This document shows positions 1 to 11,138 of a stretch of 64,000 nt of DNA, one piece after another. The position numbers were made by a program, and so were the translations under genes. Origin of the DNA: Raphanus sativus (lineage: Eukaryota; Streptophyta; Magnoliopsida; Brassicales; Brassicaceae); the NCBI RefSeq assembly GCF_000801105.2, contig NC_079514.1, forward strand, positions 8,432,001-8,496,000. The letters run 5' to 3'. The notes beneath the pieces were generated by a model. The model ran no database searches. It was not told the origin of the DNA and saw only the letters and a list, made by a program, of their open reading frames with translations. Each line of letters starts with the position of its first letter. Positions within the stretch are counted from its first letter, which is position 1.

Positions 1-85
1 TTCTTACTTAAAGAAGTTTATGTTAGACAGAGAATATTATAATATGGTTTGGATTGAATAAAATTGTTTTTGAGGAAAATGCAGG

Positions 86-537
86 GCCTTATGCATATGT
101 TCAGTATACACCTGGCGAGCCAATTGCTTCAAACAATCCCAGCAAGGGTAGTGTCAAAAGAAGGAATGCTAAGAAGCGCATAGGGCAGCGCCGTGCTTTC
201 ATACTGGTATGTGTGCTTTCTCTCTCAAGTTTGTCGTCTTTTAAAAAAAAGATATTGAAGTCTTTTGCATATATGTACATTTGGTAGGGTGTTATTTTTT
301 TATTTTTATTTTTATTATAGATGAGTAATGTGGTTTACTAATGAGATAAGTCTTAATACTTTTTCACAGTCTGAGAAGAAGAAGAGACAAGCGCTGGTGC
401 AAGAGGCGAAGAGGAAGAAGAGAATCAAGGAAGTGGAACGCAAGATGGCTAAAGTCGCAAGGGAGCGAGCTTGGGAAGAAAGGCTGGCTGAGCTTCAGCG
501 ACTCGAAGAAGAGAAGAAGAAGTCAATGTCTTCTTGA
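86..537 (+). CDS. 3' end of a conserved basic coiled-coil protein (partial gene)
   Basis: Two terminal exons of a gene that starts left of the window. The first runs from about 86 (after an acceptor ending tgcag) to 206 (donor GTATGT). The second runs from 370 (after ttttcacag) to the TGA at 535-537. The joined reading frame gives an acidic/aromatic stretch, then a basic segment (KRRNAKKRIGQRRAFIL), then a strongly charged helix rich in K, R and E with the look of a coiled coil, ending in KKSMSS. I do not recognise a catalytic domain. Its position beside the epoxide hydrolase gene suggests the counterpart of Arabidopsis At3g51010, but that is gene order from memory. It is transcribed toward the next gene, with about 340 bp between the stop and the next ATG. 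Confidence 0.7.
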
Positions 538-876
538 ATTGCTTTTTTTCATTCATCCAAAAAAAAACATAGAATAAATCTCTTTTCTTTTGAATTAGGT
601 TTTGCTCCTACCTTCTTTGTTGTGTTGCCGAGATTCACTCACTCTTGTCTGTCCCTCTACTGTTTCGTAAGAACCGAGAGTTACTTGACGTTTCTTGTCT
701 TTTATAATCTCAGTCATGTGTTTCTTCTTTCTGGAAACTTGTCGAGAGTCTTTTATTCACGTCAACTGGAAGTAACTGAAATCCATGACTCAGAGATCGT
801 TACGTAACATTCAAAATCTCAAATTCTTGTAATAAAAGTCTTCACTAGGTTCATCCCTTCCATCATATCAAGAATC

Positions 877-2080
877 ATGAAAACAAGCTTAGTGAGAGAG
901 AAGAAGATCAAGACCAACGGGATTTGGTTAAACGTTGCTGAGAAAGGAGACGAAAGAGGACCTTTGGTTCTGTTACTCCATGGCTTCCCCGAGACATGGT
1001 TCTCGTGGCGTCACCAGATCGATTTCTTGTCCAGCCATGGCTACCACGTGGTTGCTCCAGACCTCAGAGGCTACGGTGACTCCGAGTTCCTTCCAAGCCA
1101 CGAGTCTTACACTGTGAGCCACCTTGTCGCTGATGTCATCGGTTTGCTTGATCACTACGGCACTGCTCAGGTTAGATATAGAGATTTTACATTTTTGATA
1201 AAAAGAAGAAAAAAAATTAGAGGATTACAATTATTGTTTTTGTTTCTTACTGGTTAAATAGGCTTTTGTGGCTGGACATGACTGGGGATCAGTTATAGGT
1301 TGGTCTCTATGCTTGTTTAGACCAGACAGAGTCAAAGGTTTCATAAGTCTCTCTGTTCCATATTCTCCAAGAGATCCAAACCTCAAACCTTCAGAGTTTT
1401 CCAAAACCTTTGGAGATGGGTTATACATCACTCAGTTTCAGGTAAACTTTTCAAGATTTGTTGTGGTTTTGTTTCTATCATCTTCGTCTGATTCAGTTCC
1501 TTGTTTATTTTACAAGAAACCTGGAAGAGCTGAGGCTGCATTTGCCAAGCATGATTGCAAGACGGTTATGAAGAAGTTCTTGCTAACGACGAGAACAGAT
1601 TTCATGGTGGCTCCTCCCGGTACAGAGATCATCGATGACCTTGAGATTCCATCGAAGATTCCAGAGTGGATAACAGAAGAGGAGATTCAGGTTTATGCAG
1701 ACAAGTTTCAGAGATCTGGATTCACTGGCCCGTTGAATTACTACAGAGCCATGGATCTGTAAGTTTTCAATCTTCCCATTAGTGTGTCCTTCTTGTTATT
1801 GGCGCAAATTGTGATCAAAATTTTCAGGAACTGGGAGATATTGGCGCCGTGGGAAGGCTCCAAGATCCTTGTTCCGACAAAGTTTATCGCCGGAGACAAA
1901 GATATAGGAGCAAATGAAACGATGGGGTATGTGAAGGGAGAGATGTTCAAGAGTCATGTGCCTAACGTTGAAGTTGTTGTAATTGAGGATGGTCATCATT
2001 TTATCCAGCAAGAGAAGGCTAAACAAGTCTCGGAGGAGATTCTTTCCTTCTTCAACAAGTTATGTACAACAACAGAGTAA
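877..2080 (+). CDS. Soluble epoxide hydrolase-like alpha/beta hydrolase
   Basis: Four exons: 877-1170, 1262-1441, 1517-1758 and 1828-2080, all with GT-AG borders and compatible phases, giving 322 residues. The family opens epoxide rings (for example on fatty acid epoxides) by adding water; plant members are soluble enzymes of oxylipin and cutin metabolism. The motif HGFPE (residues 35-39) forms the oxyanion hole. GHDWG (103-107) is the nucleophile elbow, with Asp105 as the attacking residue. The acid is expected near GDKDIG and the catalytic His in EDGHHF near the C terminus. No signal peptide is evident. The length is normal for plant enzymes of this class and no residue expected for catalysis appears lost. 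Its position suggests the At3g51000 ortholog. The exact substrate cannot be read from sequence. Confidence 0.93.
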
Positions 2081-2645
2081 AAAACATCATGCCGTTTTTA
2101 TGGCCTTTATAAAAAAGAAACTACTATGTTGCTACAACTAATTAAACTACTAATGTGTATCCAATAATGAAGCCGATCACTTGGGCAAAATAATGGTTAA
2201 ATAAAGTGAGAAAGACAGTATATAGTCGTTGATATCAAACATTTGTTGCTTGCTCCATAAGTTTCTACACACTTTTTGTTTACGGTAGAAATGTGTCTTC
2301 TGAATCATCACAATAAGTGACCTAGATAAAGAAAGTCTTTGCTTAGTGTATACATTTTGGGCCGTATGGGGCTTTTCGTACAGCCCATAAACACAAGGGC
2401 TTGAAACGGAAGTCCTGATGCATATTTCCCTCTAAAACGCCGTCGTTTTGGTTATCTTCCACCTTTGATGTTCAGCTGTTGATTTTTGGGATTATTTTTG
2501 ATGTTTCTTTTCCGCTCCAGATTTGAAATTGAAGGCAATAAGAAACACTCCAATTTCGGATTGCTCACTCTGTTTATAATTTATGAACCAGTAAGAAAAA
2601 TCTCGGAGGAGCGTAGATATCTTTTTTGGGGGGGGGGCACTAAAG

Positions 2646-4188
2646 ATGGATCCGGATGCAGTAAAGTCGACACTCTCGAATCTGGCCTTCGGAAACGTAT
2701 TGGCTGCAGCTGCTAGAGATTACAAAAAGGTTAAAATCAGTTTTCTCTATTGAGTATTGGAATCCATCAAATGCGATGCCTTTCTCTCAACTTTTTTGAA
2801 AATTGTATATATTCGTTTTCGTGTTTTTAGCATATGATCTCTCTGTGTGTGTGTGTCTTTGGATATTATATTCAGACAAGTGGTTATGATCTGTGTTACG
2901 AAATGTTGTTCTTTTTTTTTTTGGTTATGTCTGGAAAAGGTGTAGACTTTATGAGTCTCTGTTTTTTGGCACAATTTTTGGATATTATATTCAGACAAGT
3001 GGTTATGATCTGTGTTACGAAATGATTCATCTGTTTTTTTTTTCATCTGTATACGGGGCTGTGTGTGCAGGAAGTTCTTGCAAATGAGAAGGCGCAATCA
3101 TCGAATCATGTGAATGAGGAGGTTGATCTTGATGATCTCATGGATGTAAGTGCACAACTGTTTCTTGCTATTTTTGAGTATTTTGAAGCTTCTGTCTCTA
3201 ACGGTGGTGTTGACTCTCATGTTCTGTAGGATCCAGAGCTAGAAAAGTTGCACGCTGATAGGATTGCTGCACTCAAGGTTGTTGATAAACTTTTCCCACT
3301 TGCTTACTTTTTTATTGGTTATGAACTAAAAATCTCTATCTGAACTGGAGCAGAGAGAAGTTGAGAAGAGAGAAGCGTTCAAAAGACAAGGACATGGTGA
3401 ATATCGAGAGGTAACCGAGGGTGATTTCTTGGGGGAAGTCACCACGAGTCCCAATGTTATTTGTCATTTCTACCACAAGGAGTTTTACCGCTGCAAGTAA
3501 ACATCTCTCTCTTCTTTTTTTTTTATCTTCTGTTTATGTGAGCTCATACAAAACCTAATGTATATATTAGGATTATGGACAAGCATCTGAAGACTCTTGC
3601 CCCTAGACATGTGGACACTAAGTTCATTAGAGTTGACGCAGAGGTCAGTCAACCAACTTTACTAAAAAAAAAGATAGATAAAAATGGGTTGTGAAACTAA
3701 TGCTTAGGTGATGATGATATAAATGCAGAATGCTCCTTTCTTTGTCACGAAACTAGCAATAAAGACCTTGCCTTGCGTTTTGCTTTTCAGGTTTCATCTC
3801 TTTCGGTTCTTTCTTACATTACATGGCTTGTTGCCTAGGCTATTTTTACTGATTGAATATGGCTTTTTTTTATCATTCTACTCAGCAAGGGAATTGCGAT
3901 AGATAGGCTTGTTGGGTTCCAGGATCTTGGCACAAAGGATGATTTCACCACTACCAAATTGGAGAACGTTCTGATTAAAAAAGGTATGGTGGACCGACCA
4001 CACATCCATCTTTTTGAGTAATTAAAGTGTTCATATAGAGTATTGTTATTCTAAAATGTGGAGAATTATTTAAAACAGGAATGCTCAGCAAGAAGAAGAA
4101 AGAGGAAGATGATGAAGATGCTGAATACCAAGAGAGCATAAGGCGTTCGGTTAGGTCTTCAGAGAATCTGGACTCTGACTCTGACTGA
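2646..4188 (+). CDS. PLP3A: Phosducin-like protein 3 (thioredoxin fold, TXNDC9-like)
   Basis: Eight exons: 2646-2729, 3071-3145, 3230-3277, 3354-3496, 3571-3643, 3729-3790, 3886-3983 and 4079-4188. They total 693 nt, or 230 residues plus stop. The protein begins MDPDAVKSTLSNLAFGNVLA, has an acidic helical N-terminal part, then a thioredoxin-like domain (VICHFYHKEFYRCKIMDKHL, APRHVDTKFIRVDAE, NAPFFVTKLAIKTLPCV) and an acidic tail with SDSD. This family works with the CCT chaperonin in folding tubulin and related proteins in the cytosol. The thioredoxin fold lacks a CxxC redox pair, as is usual for phosducin-like proteins. Intron 1 carries a 48-bp direct duplication, annotated separately. The length equals what I recall for Arabidopsis PLP3a (At3g50960). 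Orthology is inferred from gene order. Confidence 0.93.
2858..3024. repeat. 48-bp direct duplication in PLP3 intron 1
   Basis: The 48 bases at 2858-2905 recur at 2977-3024 without a visible mismatch, a period of 119 bp. Both copies lie inside the first intron and touch neither splice site. The unit between the copies contains a T-run and a short pyrimidine tract. Confidence 0.9.
3026..3050 (-). repeat. Poly-T insertion flanked by 9-bp repeat
   Basis: ttcatctgt occurs at 3026-3034 and 3042-3050, separated by seven T residues. It could be a pure-tail retroposon insertion in reverse orientation. It also lies in the pyrimidine-rich region before the exon 2 acceptor, where simple slippage is an easy alternative. 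Confidence 0.35.
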
Positions 4189-5480
4189 TCAACCAGCTTT
4201 ACCTCACAGATTTTTGCATTGCTGCTTGTCTCTGCTTTGCCTTTTGCTCTTTTGTTATATGTTACTAGAAAAGGACATTTCGACATATTATCCCAACTGT
4301 TAAATGCTACATGACTTTGTATGTAATGCACCATGTTTATTGTTGCTGACACAAACATTCCAACGGTTTGCTTAAAAACGTTGCCATAAATCAGGTCATG
4401 TGTGGTAGTGTTTTCGTCCACACACTAAAGCCAACATCTTCAATCTGGTCGCCACGAGTCAGAGAAAGACCAAGTTTTCTGACTTCACTGAGCTTGCACC
4501 CATCCGCAGTTTGTCGTGTCAAGTACAAGGAGTTTCTTGAACAAGACAATCACCATGTCATGAATCTTGCAAGTAAAGATGGGTCCACTACATGTTTTTG
4601 TTAACAACTTCTACTAGACACCAATTCGTGAGTCCTGAAAAGCAACCTTCTCCATTATCAATTTCTCAATATGACAAACCCTTCTCCAATCCATCCATGT
4701 ACTAGTTGCTATAACACATGACATGATTAAAACCTCATTTTTTTTCATTTAGTGAAAGTTTCTTTGAATTTCTATCAGTGAAAACGCAAAACTTGTGTTT
4801 TTATTTTATTTTATTCCATAATTATTTAACTGGTAAAATTCTTGGGGAATGAAGTTTTTAACACAGTGCCACCATTCAACATATTACTAATCACAACCGA
4901 AATTTTATTAGATTATTTATGAAATCAACTTTTTATATTATTTAACTATATGATAATGAAAATTTAAACTACTAAATAAATAATTATTATTTTCATATTA
5001 TTTAATTATACGATGGTGAAATTTTGTATTATAACAAATTAATTTTATCAACTTTTTTAATAGACTAAATAATGTATATAAGATTTAACATTATTTATAT
5101 TCCACCATTTTGCTAAATTTATCCAGTTATATAAAACTATTCTGCAGTTCTGGTTATACAACCTCGTTAACAATCAGAACCCTCAATTTTGTATTTTTAT
5201 CAGCAAAATCACAAAATTTACATTTTTTATTTGATTTAACAAATTTTCTTAATTAGTAAAATTGTTGCGGAAAAGTGTTTTAAATGCAATTTCGACATTC
5301 AGCAGGTTAGCAATCGGCCATGAGGGCCATCACGTGCTATGGAGCTTTTCATGTGTAAGCAGCGTTCTATCTTGATCCATGTCTTGCTTACAAAACTGAA
5401 AAGTTCTATCATCTCAAAATAAACTATCAATAATTAATGCATGTTATTTAATAATCATCTTCTAATTTCACAAGTTACTT
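4189..5480. other. Intergenic region with diverged tandem duplication
   Basis: No supported gene. The Arabidopsis block carries ZAR1 (At3g50950) here, by my recollection, and no NLR motif such as a P-loop or MHD is seen. About 4775-4890 and 5195-5310 are diverged copies of one another: both begin tatcag, then a T-rich stretch, then a shared run containing gtaaaatt, then ttttaa-cac/gca and cattca-ca. The rest is AT-rich. A short open frame at 4368-4604 has no recognisable family. Confidence 0.5.
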
Positions 5481-6992
5481 TCACTGGCTTCTAATAAGCT
5501 GTTCATCAACCTCTACGTTTTTCTTGACCTCCAAGTCTTTGCCCTGGGTGGCCTTGCCCTTGTTCTCCAATTCTTGCTCTTCCTTCCTAGCCTCATCTTC
5601 TTCATTTTCGATCTTTTTGACTTTCAAGAACTCAATCAAACCCTCAAGAATCCTATCAACATTCTCATTCCTCATGAGTTGTTCAGCTATCTCTGCTGGA
5701 CTAACCTGTGTCGCCTCGATACCTTCCTCGATCTTCCTGAAAAGCTTATGCTCATTGATCTCTAAATAGTTTAAAACAAGAGCTTTGAAAGCACTCGGCG
5801 TGCAATACGACATGTGAATGTGCATGTCCATACGTCCTGGCCTCAACAGCGCTGCATCAAGTTTCTCTTTGTAGTTCGTTGTGAATACTATAATCCTTTC
5901 GTCGCCACAACTTGACCATAGACCATCTATGAAATTTAGCAGTCCAGAGAGTGTCACCTTTTTGTATCGTGTGTCATAACCGTCATCTGATTCCTTATTA
6001 GCTTCATCAGTTGTTCTATCTTTCAACTCGATAGAACAATCGATATCTTCCACAACAAGAATAGAGCGGTTAGCAGTAGCAATCAGCAATCTCCGGAGCT
6101 CAGAGTTGTTGTTCACCGCACTTAACTCTAAGTCATATATATCAAAGTTGAGATAATTAGCCATAGCTGCTATCAAACTTGACTTCCCTGTACCTGGTGG
6201 ACCGTACAACAAGTAACCTCTCTTCCAAGCTTTACCAACTCTTTTATAGAAATCCCTTCTCTGCACAAACTGGTCAAGATCTCCCATTACACTTCTCTTG
6301 GCATCTGAATCCATTGCTAACGTTTTGAACGTCGAAGGATGGTCAAGAATCACAGAGGTCCAAGCGTCAGAGTAAGTCCCATACATGTTCTCCGGGTCAA
6401 GAGTGTAGATCTTGAGAGTTTTCTTCTCTTGCTTCACCAACGTGGCTCTTTTGACCATGAAGGGTAAGTAAGACTCAAGAGCCATGTTCTTGAACTTCTT
6501 GTGGAAGCTGAGCTCGAATGATCGTACTTCGGATTTGAGTGTAGAGTTTAGATCCCGCGGGTTGTGGAAGTTCTTGGACTCAACCTGGTGGCAATGGAGG
6601 ACCCATCTGAACTTGACGCCGTTGAAGGTGTCTATAACTTCCTCGTCACGTTCCACGGTGACGTTGTAGTTGTTTTCTTTTTCGTGTTTACTCACTTTGA
6701 TTCTTTTGTTAGAAGGAGAGATCTTGGTGGCTAGATAGGCCTGGGCGGCCTCGAAGACTTCGTTGTGGACAAACCCTTCAAACTCTTCGATGATTATTGT
6801 CATTTGGGATGAGAAGTAACCAAAGAAGATGCGGAAACCATAGGAAATGTATTGGTGCACCTCGTCAGGCAAATAGTCTTGGACTAGTGATTTAGCCAGC
6901 ATTGCGGTTGCAGCCACGGAGGCCGCGGTTGTGAGAACCGTCTTAGCCGTGGCTAGACGAGACTCCGCGGAAGAAGAGTCAGAGGAACTCAT
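5481..6992 (-). CDS. BCS1-type AAA ATPase (OM66/HSR4-like)
   Basis: Intronless gene of 503 residues. The Met at 6992 (MSSSDSSSAESRLATAKT) is preferred over one ten codons upstream because family members start with a Ser-rich segment followed by a hydrophobic helix; here that helix is TAASVAATAMLA, a probable N-terminal membrane anchor. A family-specific N-terminal domain follows to about residue 235. The AAA module has Walker A GPPGTGKSS at 264-272, Walker B ILVVEDIDCS and the arginine-containing LLRPGRMD segment. The C-terminal 40 residues are charged (E/K-rich). The family includes the mitochondrial outer-membrane OM66 and BCS1 proteins of stress and salicylate responses. Arabidopsis has two tandem copies here (At3g50930 and At3g50940); this locus has one of intermediate length. 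Which one it represents is not decidable by eye. Confidence 0.92.
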   Translation of the reverse strand: MSSSDSSSAESRLATAKTVLTTAASVAATAMLAKSLVQDYLPDEVHQYISYGFRIFFGYFSSQMTIIIEEFEGFVHNEVFEAAQAYLATKISPSNKRIKVSKHEKENNYNVTVERDEEVIDTFNGVKFRWVLHCHQVESKNFHNPRDLNSTLKSEVRSFELSFHKKFKNMALESYLPFMVKRATLVKQEKKTLKIYTLDPENMYGTYSDAWTSVILDHPSTFKTLAMDSDAKRSVMGDLDQFVQRRDFYKRVGKAWKRGYLLYGPPGTGKSSLIAAMANYLNFDIYDLELSAVNNNSELRRLLIATANRSILVVEDIDCSIELKDRTTDEANKESDDGYDTRYKKVTLSGLLNFIDGLWSSCGDERIIVFTTNYKEKLDAALLRPGRMDMHIHMSYCTPSAFKALVLNYLEINEHKLFRKIEEGIEATQVSPAEIAEQLMRNENVDRILEGLIEFLKVKKIENEEDEARKEEQELENKGKATQGKDLEVKKNVEVDEQLIRSQ

Positions 6993-7022
6993 TTTCTTTA
7001 TTAGAGTTTGTGTTCGACACAA

Positions 7023-8427
7023 GAACTCATAGTTTTATTATTGGTGGACGCAAGGAATAAACGAGAATCCTCACGTTGCAACAACATTGGCCTTTCTTTT
7101 TGATAGAATAATGAGAAAAAAAGGAAGAATGAAAGTTGAGTTTTAGAAGGGGTCCAATGACTTGGTCATGAGGCTTTTCGGATTTATCGACGAGAGAACA
7201 GAACGTGCGTCAAAGGAAGATGAGGAAAAATAGTAAACAAAGACTGACTTTACGTGTGGGTAATTTTTCTCTCAAAAGAAGTATTGGAGAAAAGATTAGA
7301 AAAGGTCTAGTATGCATGATCAAATACAAAAACAACTCAAGTTTGATGACTTGTATATTACTATCAAATCAGTTCCACATTCTATAAAAACAAAATGTTT
7401 GAATCAAACACGTATAATTTCTTTGAGGATACATATATTTGCATTTTATTTTATTTCTAGGAAATAAACAAGCAAGGAAGTGGAAGTCCCACTAGAGAAA
7501 TTAGAAATGGCAAACAATATCAAGTAATTACAAGCAATTTCAAAATGTTTATTCTTTATTGTAAGAGAATTAACGTACAATTTGAATTTGAAATTAAAAT
7601 GCATGAAATTTTGTAGTAACCACATCATATTATGATATGTAACATATTATTAAGAGACAGTGAACTTATTTATATATTGGTCTACTTGATATTTTTTCTT
7701 AAATTTCAACCAGTTCATCAACTAAAAGAGAATTTGAAGACATGGAAATAAAACTAAAATTGAAATACAATGAGTTTGAATGAAGACTAGTATGCATATT
7801 CATAGATCAAAGTAGAATAAACATTTGAATATGCATACTAGATGAAAAAAAAAGATATTTTTACTTTGAAAATATACTTTTATAAGAGTCCATATGATAT
7901 TTTGGTTTTAAATATGTTTAAGCTAAGGTTTATGTTTAAATACATATTATTCGAGTTGCGCTTGTGTTTTTGGAGAAGAATTTTTCGTATTTTTATGTTT
8001 AAATTATAGAAATCATTTAAGATATAGTAACTAAAATATATAATGAGAAAGCGAAAGACTTCATAAATAAAGATATTTTATTTTGTAATTTGAAAAATAA
8101 AAAGTGATAAAGAAGTTATAACTAATTTTTTTTAAAAATGATTGGAAATAATCGAACAAACCAATTGTAAAAGTTTGAAGCTAAAAAAATTCAGAGGCAC
8201 ATAATATACTTAGTCAATACTCTTTAAGGTGTATGGCAGATTTGAATAAGAGAATCTTGAAGACTCGGATTGAAAAGTTTATGATGAATTGAATTTTAGA
8301 AAGCATTTAGCTTTAAAATCGAAAAAAAACTCATTGCTTAATAATGTTAGATCACTTGATCAGAACTTCAGAGCAACTCATATTAGAGTTACCGAGATCA
8401 CGAAATAAAGAATATGTACTCTTATAA
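7023..8427. other. AT-rich intergenic region upstream of the AAA gene
   Basis: The proximal 150 bp is the likely promoter and leader of the AAA ATPase gene. Beyond about 7200 the sequence is AT-rich with only short chance open frames. I see no repeat ends until the Helitron start near 8428. Confidence 0.5.
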
Positions 8428-8702
8428 AACTATACTATACTAAAAGGCTAATATACTCCATAGATAGCCTGTCCACGTCCTCAATTTAAATCAACCAAAG
8501 AAATGAGATTATTTGCCCCGTCAGATCGGTGTGACTGTTTTTTCTCGATCCGTAAAATAAAAATCTGGCCCAAAAGCCCAAGCCAATAGAAACGTTCTAC
8601 ATCTTCTATCTTCATCGTTTCTAAAGGAAACTAAAATTCTAAGCGTTTCACCCCGACGATTTCCAGTTTGATATTGATAGAAACGTTCCGCTCCCCTCAA
8701 TC

Positions 8703-8956
8703 ATGATCCTTAATTCACATCTAAAGCTGAGATCTTTACCAGATCGGCGATACACGCTTCGAGCCAAGAGGAGACAAAGGCTTCACCTTTCGCATCCGTT
8801 GCTTCACCCACCGGGTCTATACTCTGCTCAGACTTTCGATTTGACTCCTAAAAATGTTGACTTGGTCCTCGAAGATGTTAGGGTTTCTTATCTCTGATGG
8901 TGGGAACGTTGACGTTGTCTCTGTTGAAGATGGCGTCGTCTCTCTCAAATTCCAAG
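8703..8956 (+). pseudogene. Captured 5' fragment of NFU1-like chloroplast Fe-S scaffold gene
   Basis: The frame from 8703 reads through a Ser/Arg-rich stretch resembling a plastid transit peptide into FDLTPKNVDLVLEDVR. After a one-base frame disruption near 8880 it continues as LISDGGNVDVVSVEDGVVSL and reaches a GT donor at about 8957. This is the start of the NifU-like domain of the NFU1-3 plastid iron-sulphur scaffold family (the NVDLVLEDVR and SDGGNV signatures). The catalytic CxxC that holds the cluster lies in later exons, which are absent. The fragment is broken and sits inside Helitron 1, so it is captured genomic DNA rather than a working gene. Confidence 0.8.
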
Positions 8957-9690
8957 GTTAGTTTTTTTGAATTTCGTTTCTCTGTTGAAGACTTGAACTT
9001 TTTTTTTATAAAGGTTGTTGTCTGCATAATGATGAAGCCAAACTCTTTTGAACTCTAGATTCGGACAAGAGACCGGACAAATTTGTACAGCGTTTGTCTA
9101 TTGCTGTTCTGCTATAGTCTTTAGTTCTGCTTTATCTATCTCTCTTTGTTTCTGTTAATTCACATAGGATTCAAAGGTTTTAGCAGAAAGTTAGGATTCT
9201 TAAGACTCCTTAGTCCGACGTCACCATCCCTCCAACCAATGAATCCTCTGTCAGCCTCAGTCGTAAATGGAAGTGGAATCCAGGTTTGGACGAGCTGTAT
9301 TGGATCCCTCTCCCAAGCTTCCTGTCTGTGATATCATAAACGCCTGGATGTAAGTTAGGGATTTGAGCTTCACTCCCGGTGATTTTCTTCTTTAACAAAC
9401 TATTTTCTCTTGATTATTCCGAAGGAAATCAAAATTGAAACATTGCGGTTGATCAGATTGATTCAGAATGCTGATTGCAGTCAATTTATTGGATTGAAGA
9501 AAAGACATTTCTCTTTGCAGATCAAAATTTGGTTAGAGCCGGATACTCTTACTTCCTTTTGCTTACTGATAAGATTGAACATTGATATTGACATCGTCTC
9601 TTTGTATAAATTGATGATACTTTGATGATGATATATATTTTAATTTGATTGGAAAATGATCTATCTTCTTACATTATTCTGTATTTGCAG

Positions 9691-9852
9691 CACTGCTTGT
9701 GTGAAGCTAGAAGAATATACAAGCAGCCCTAGAAAAGAGCAGATCCTGGCGCACAAAATGATACCAATCCTAAGAAGATGATAGATGAATGCAATATTTG
9801 CATCACAGGTACTACATCTACCCAAAATAAAAGTTTTCTTCTGAAAGAATCT

Positions 9853-9913
<61 letters not shown>

Positions 9914-10550
9914 TTTTAACTCTGTTCAGAGAGGAAGAGAAATATGTGGTTCAACAGATGCCACTGACTTTTCCTTCAAGCTCTACAACCCCACTAGCAA
10001 CCCCAGCTGATGGTCCGCCTGATGTTCAGGTAGTTTAGTTATCCAAAGTATTTTTCCTCTCTTCTTTTCGTTTAACACTCACGCTAGATCAACATACATG
10101 AGTTCTACCAGAAGCCGGAAAAAATGATGGTCTCAGTTTTCTCCAAAGCACAACATAAAAAAAGTCGAGTTTGATGACCGGATTTTGAGTATCGTTTGAA
10201 ATGATAAATGTATTACTCTAAAAAGTACTGATTTGAGATATCTATTCAGGTTATGTTTTCCAGTTGAATGATGTGACTGATTTTGCTGGAGAAGAAGCTT
10301 ATCTTTCCTAACCAAGATTGTTTGGGAAGGTATATATATTCGTCAAACTGAATAGTTTTTTATTTCCATGCCTTTACTAAATCAATATCCATGTGTTATA
10401 TAGATAGTACGAGAAGTTCATATATAAAAATTTTGGAACCAAAGTAGAGATCCGTCTCACAAAAGCTGAGATAGTCACTTGGGCATCCCTTGAGTATGGA
10501 AAAGGGAAAGATCTTCTGCCTAAACCCAATCTCGCATCAAGTTTTTGTAA
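9691..10550 (+). pseudogene. Captured fragment of an SGT1 gene (end of TPR, linker, CS domain)
   Basis: Successive pieces match SGT1, the HSP90 co-chaperone of plant immunity and SCF function. TACVKLEEYT at about 9691 is the last TPR helix. KKMIDECNICIT is at 9774-9807. EEEKYVVQQMPLTFPSSSTT is at about 9931-10029. EFYQKPEKMMVSVFSKAQ (CS domain start) lies at about 10102-10160. AGEEAY...PRLFGK is at 10287-10329. TKVEIRLTKAEIVTWASLEY is at about 10437-10496. The pieces are separated by intron-like sequence with GT/AG borders, so genomic DNA was captured. A stop replaces a residue before PRLFGK and frames shift between pieces. The C-terminal SGS domain is absent. One intron contains the (TA)n tract. 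Confidence 0.85.
9855..9910. repeat. (TA)n microsatellite
   Basis: About 56 bp of uninterrupted alternating A and T, followed by a T-run, inside an intron-like segment of the captured SGT1 fragment. Likely length-variable. Confidence 0.95.
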
Positions 10551-11138
10551 ACAACGAAGTCTTTCTTTTTGTTTACTTTTTTTGCTTTGGTTTTATCTGT
10601 TCATTACAGCCGTGTGTGCCGTGATACAGGGCTCGGTGGAAGATTTTTTTATGAGACGAACTGATGAATTCCAAGCTACGAAGAGATACAACAATGTACT
10701 GTTGCATGGACGGTAAATGGATCAAAAGATTCTGGATGGAAAACAATGAGGTTGCTCCTGTTGCAGCTCGCTTTAAATTATGTGGATTAAGAGGACTGTT
10801 TCCACTGGGTATGTCCAGCTTTTTTTTGTCTTTCTTTCTTTCACAATAGAATAGTTGAGATTGCTACCTGATTCTGCTGATGATTGCACTCATGAAGACT
10901 AAAACAAGCCACTGGTTATTGTAGAGAAGCAGTTGGACGCTGGAAAGGAAGACTAGGAAGAGGCGCTGCTCCTTCTGTGAGACACCTTCCAATGTAAGTG
11001 TTAATGACTCTGAGCTCGCCTCCGATGTAAGTGTCCATGAAGAATTTTATATGGTTTTATGTCTCCTTTGATGAAAGTATGTGTTTACTGTATTTATTGT
11101 TTCTATATGGTTTTCTGCAGATGTATTAGATAAATAGC

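Noticed and set aside
4368..4604. 78-codon frame after PLP3
   Set aside because: No recognisable family and it is not a visible ZAR1 remnant; left as intergenic.
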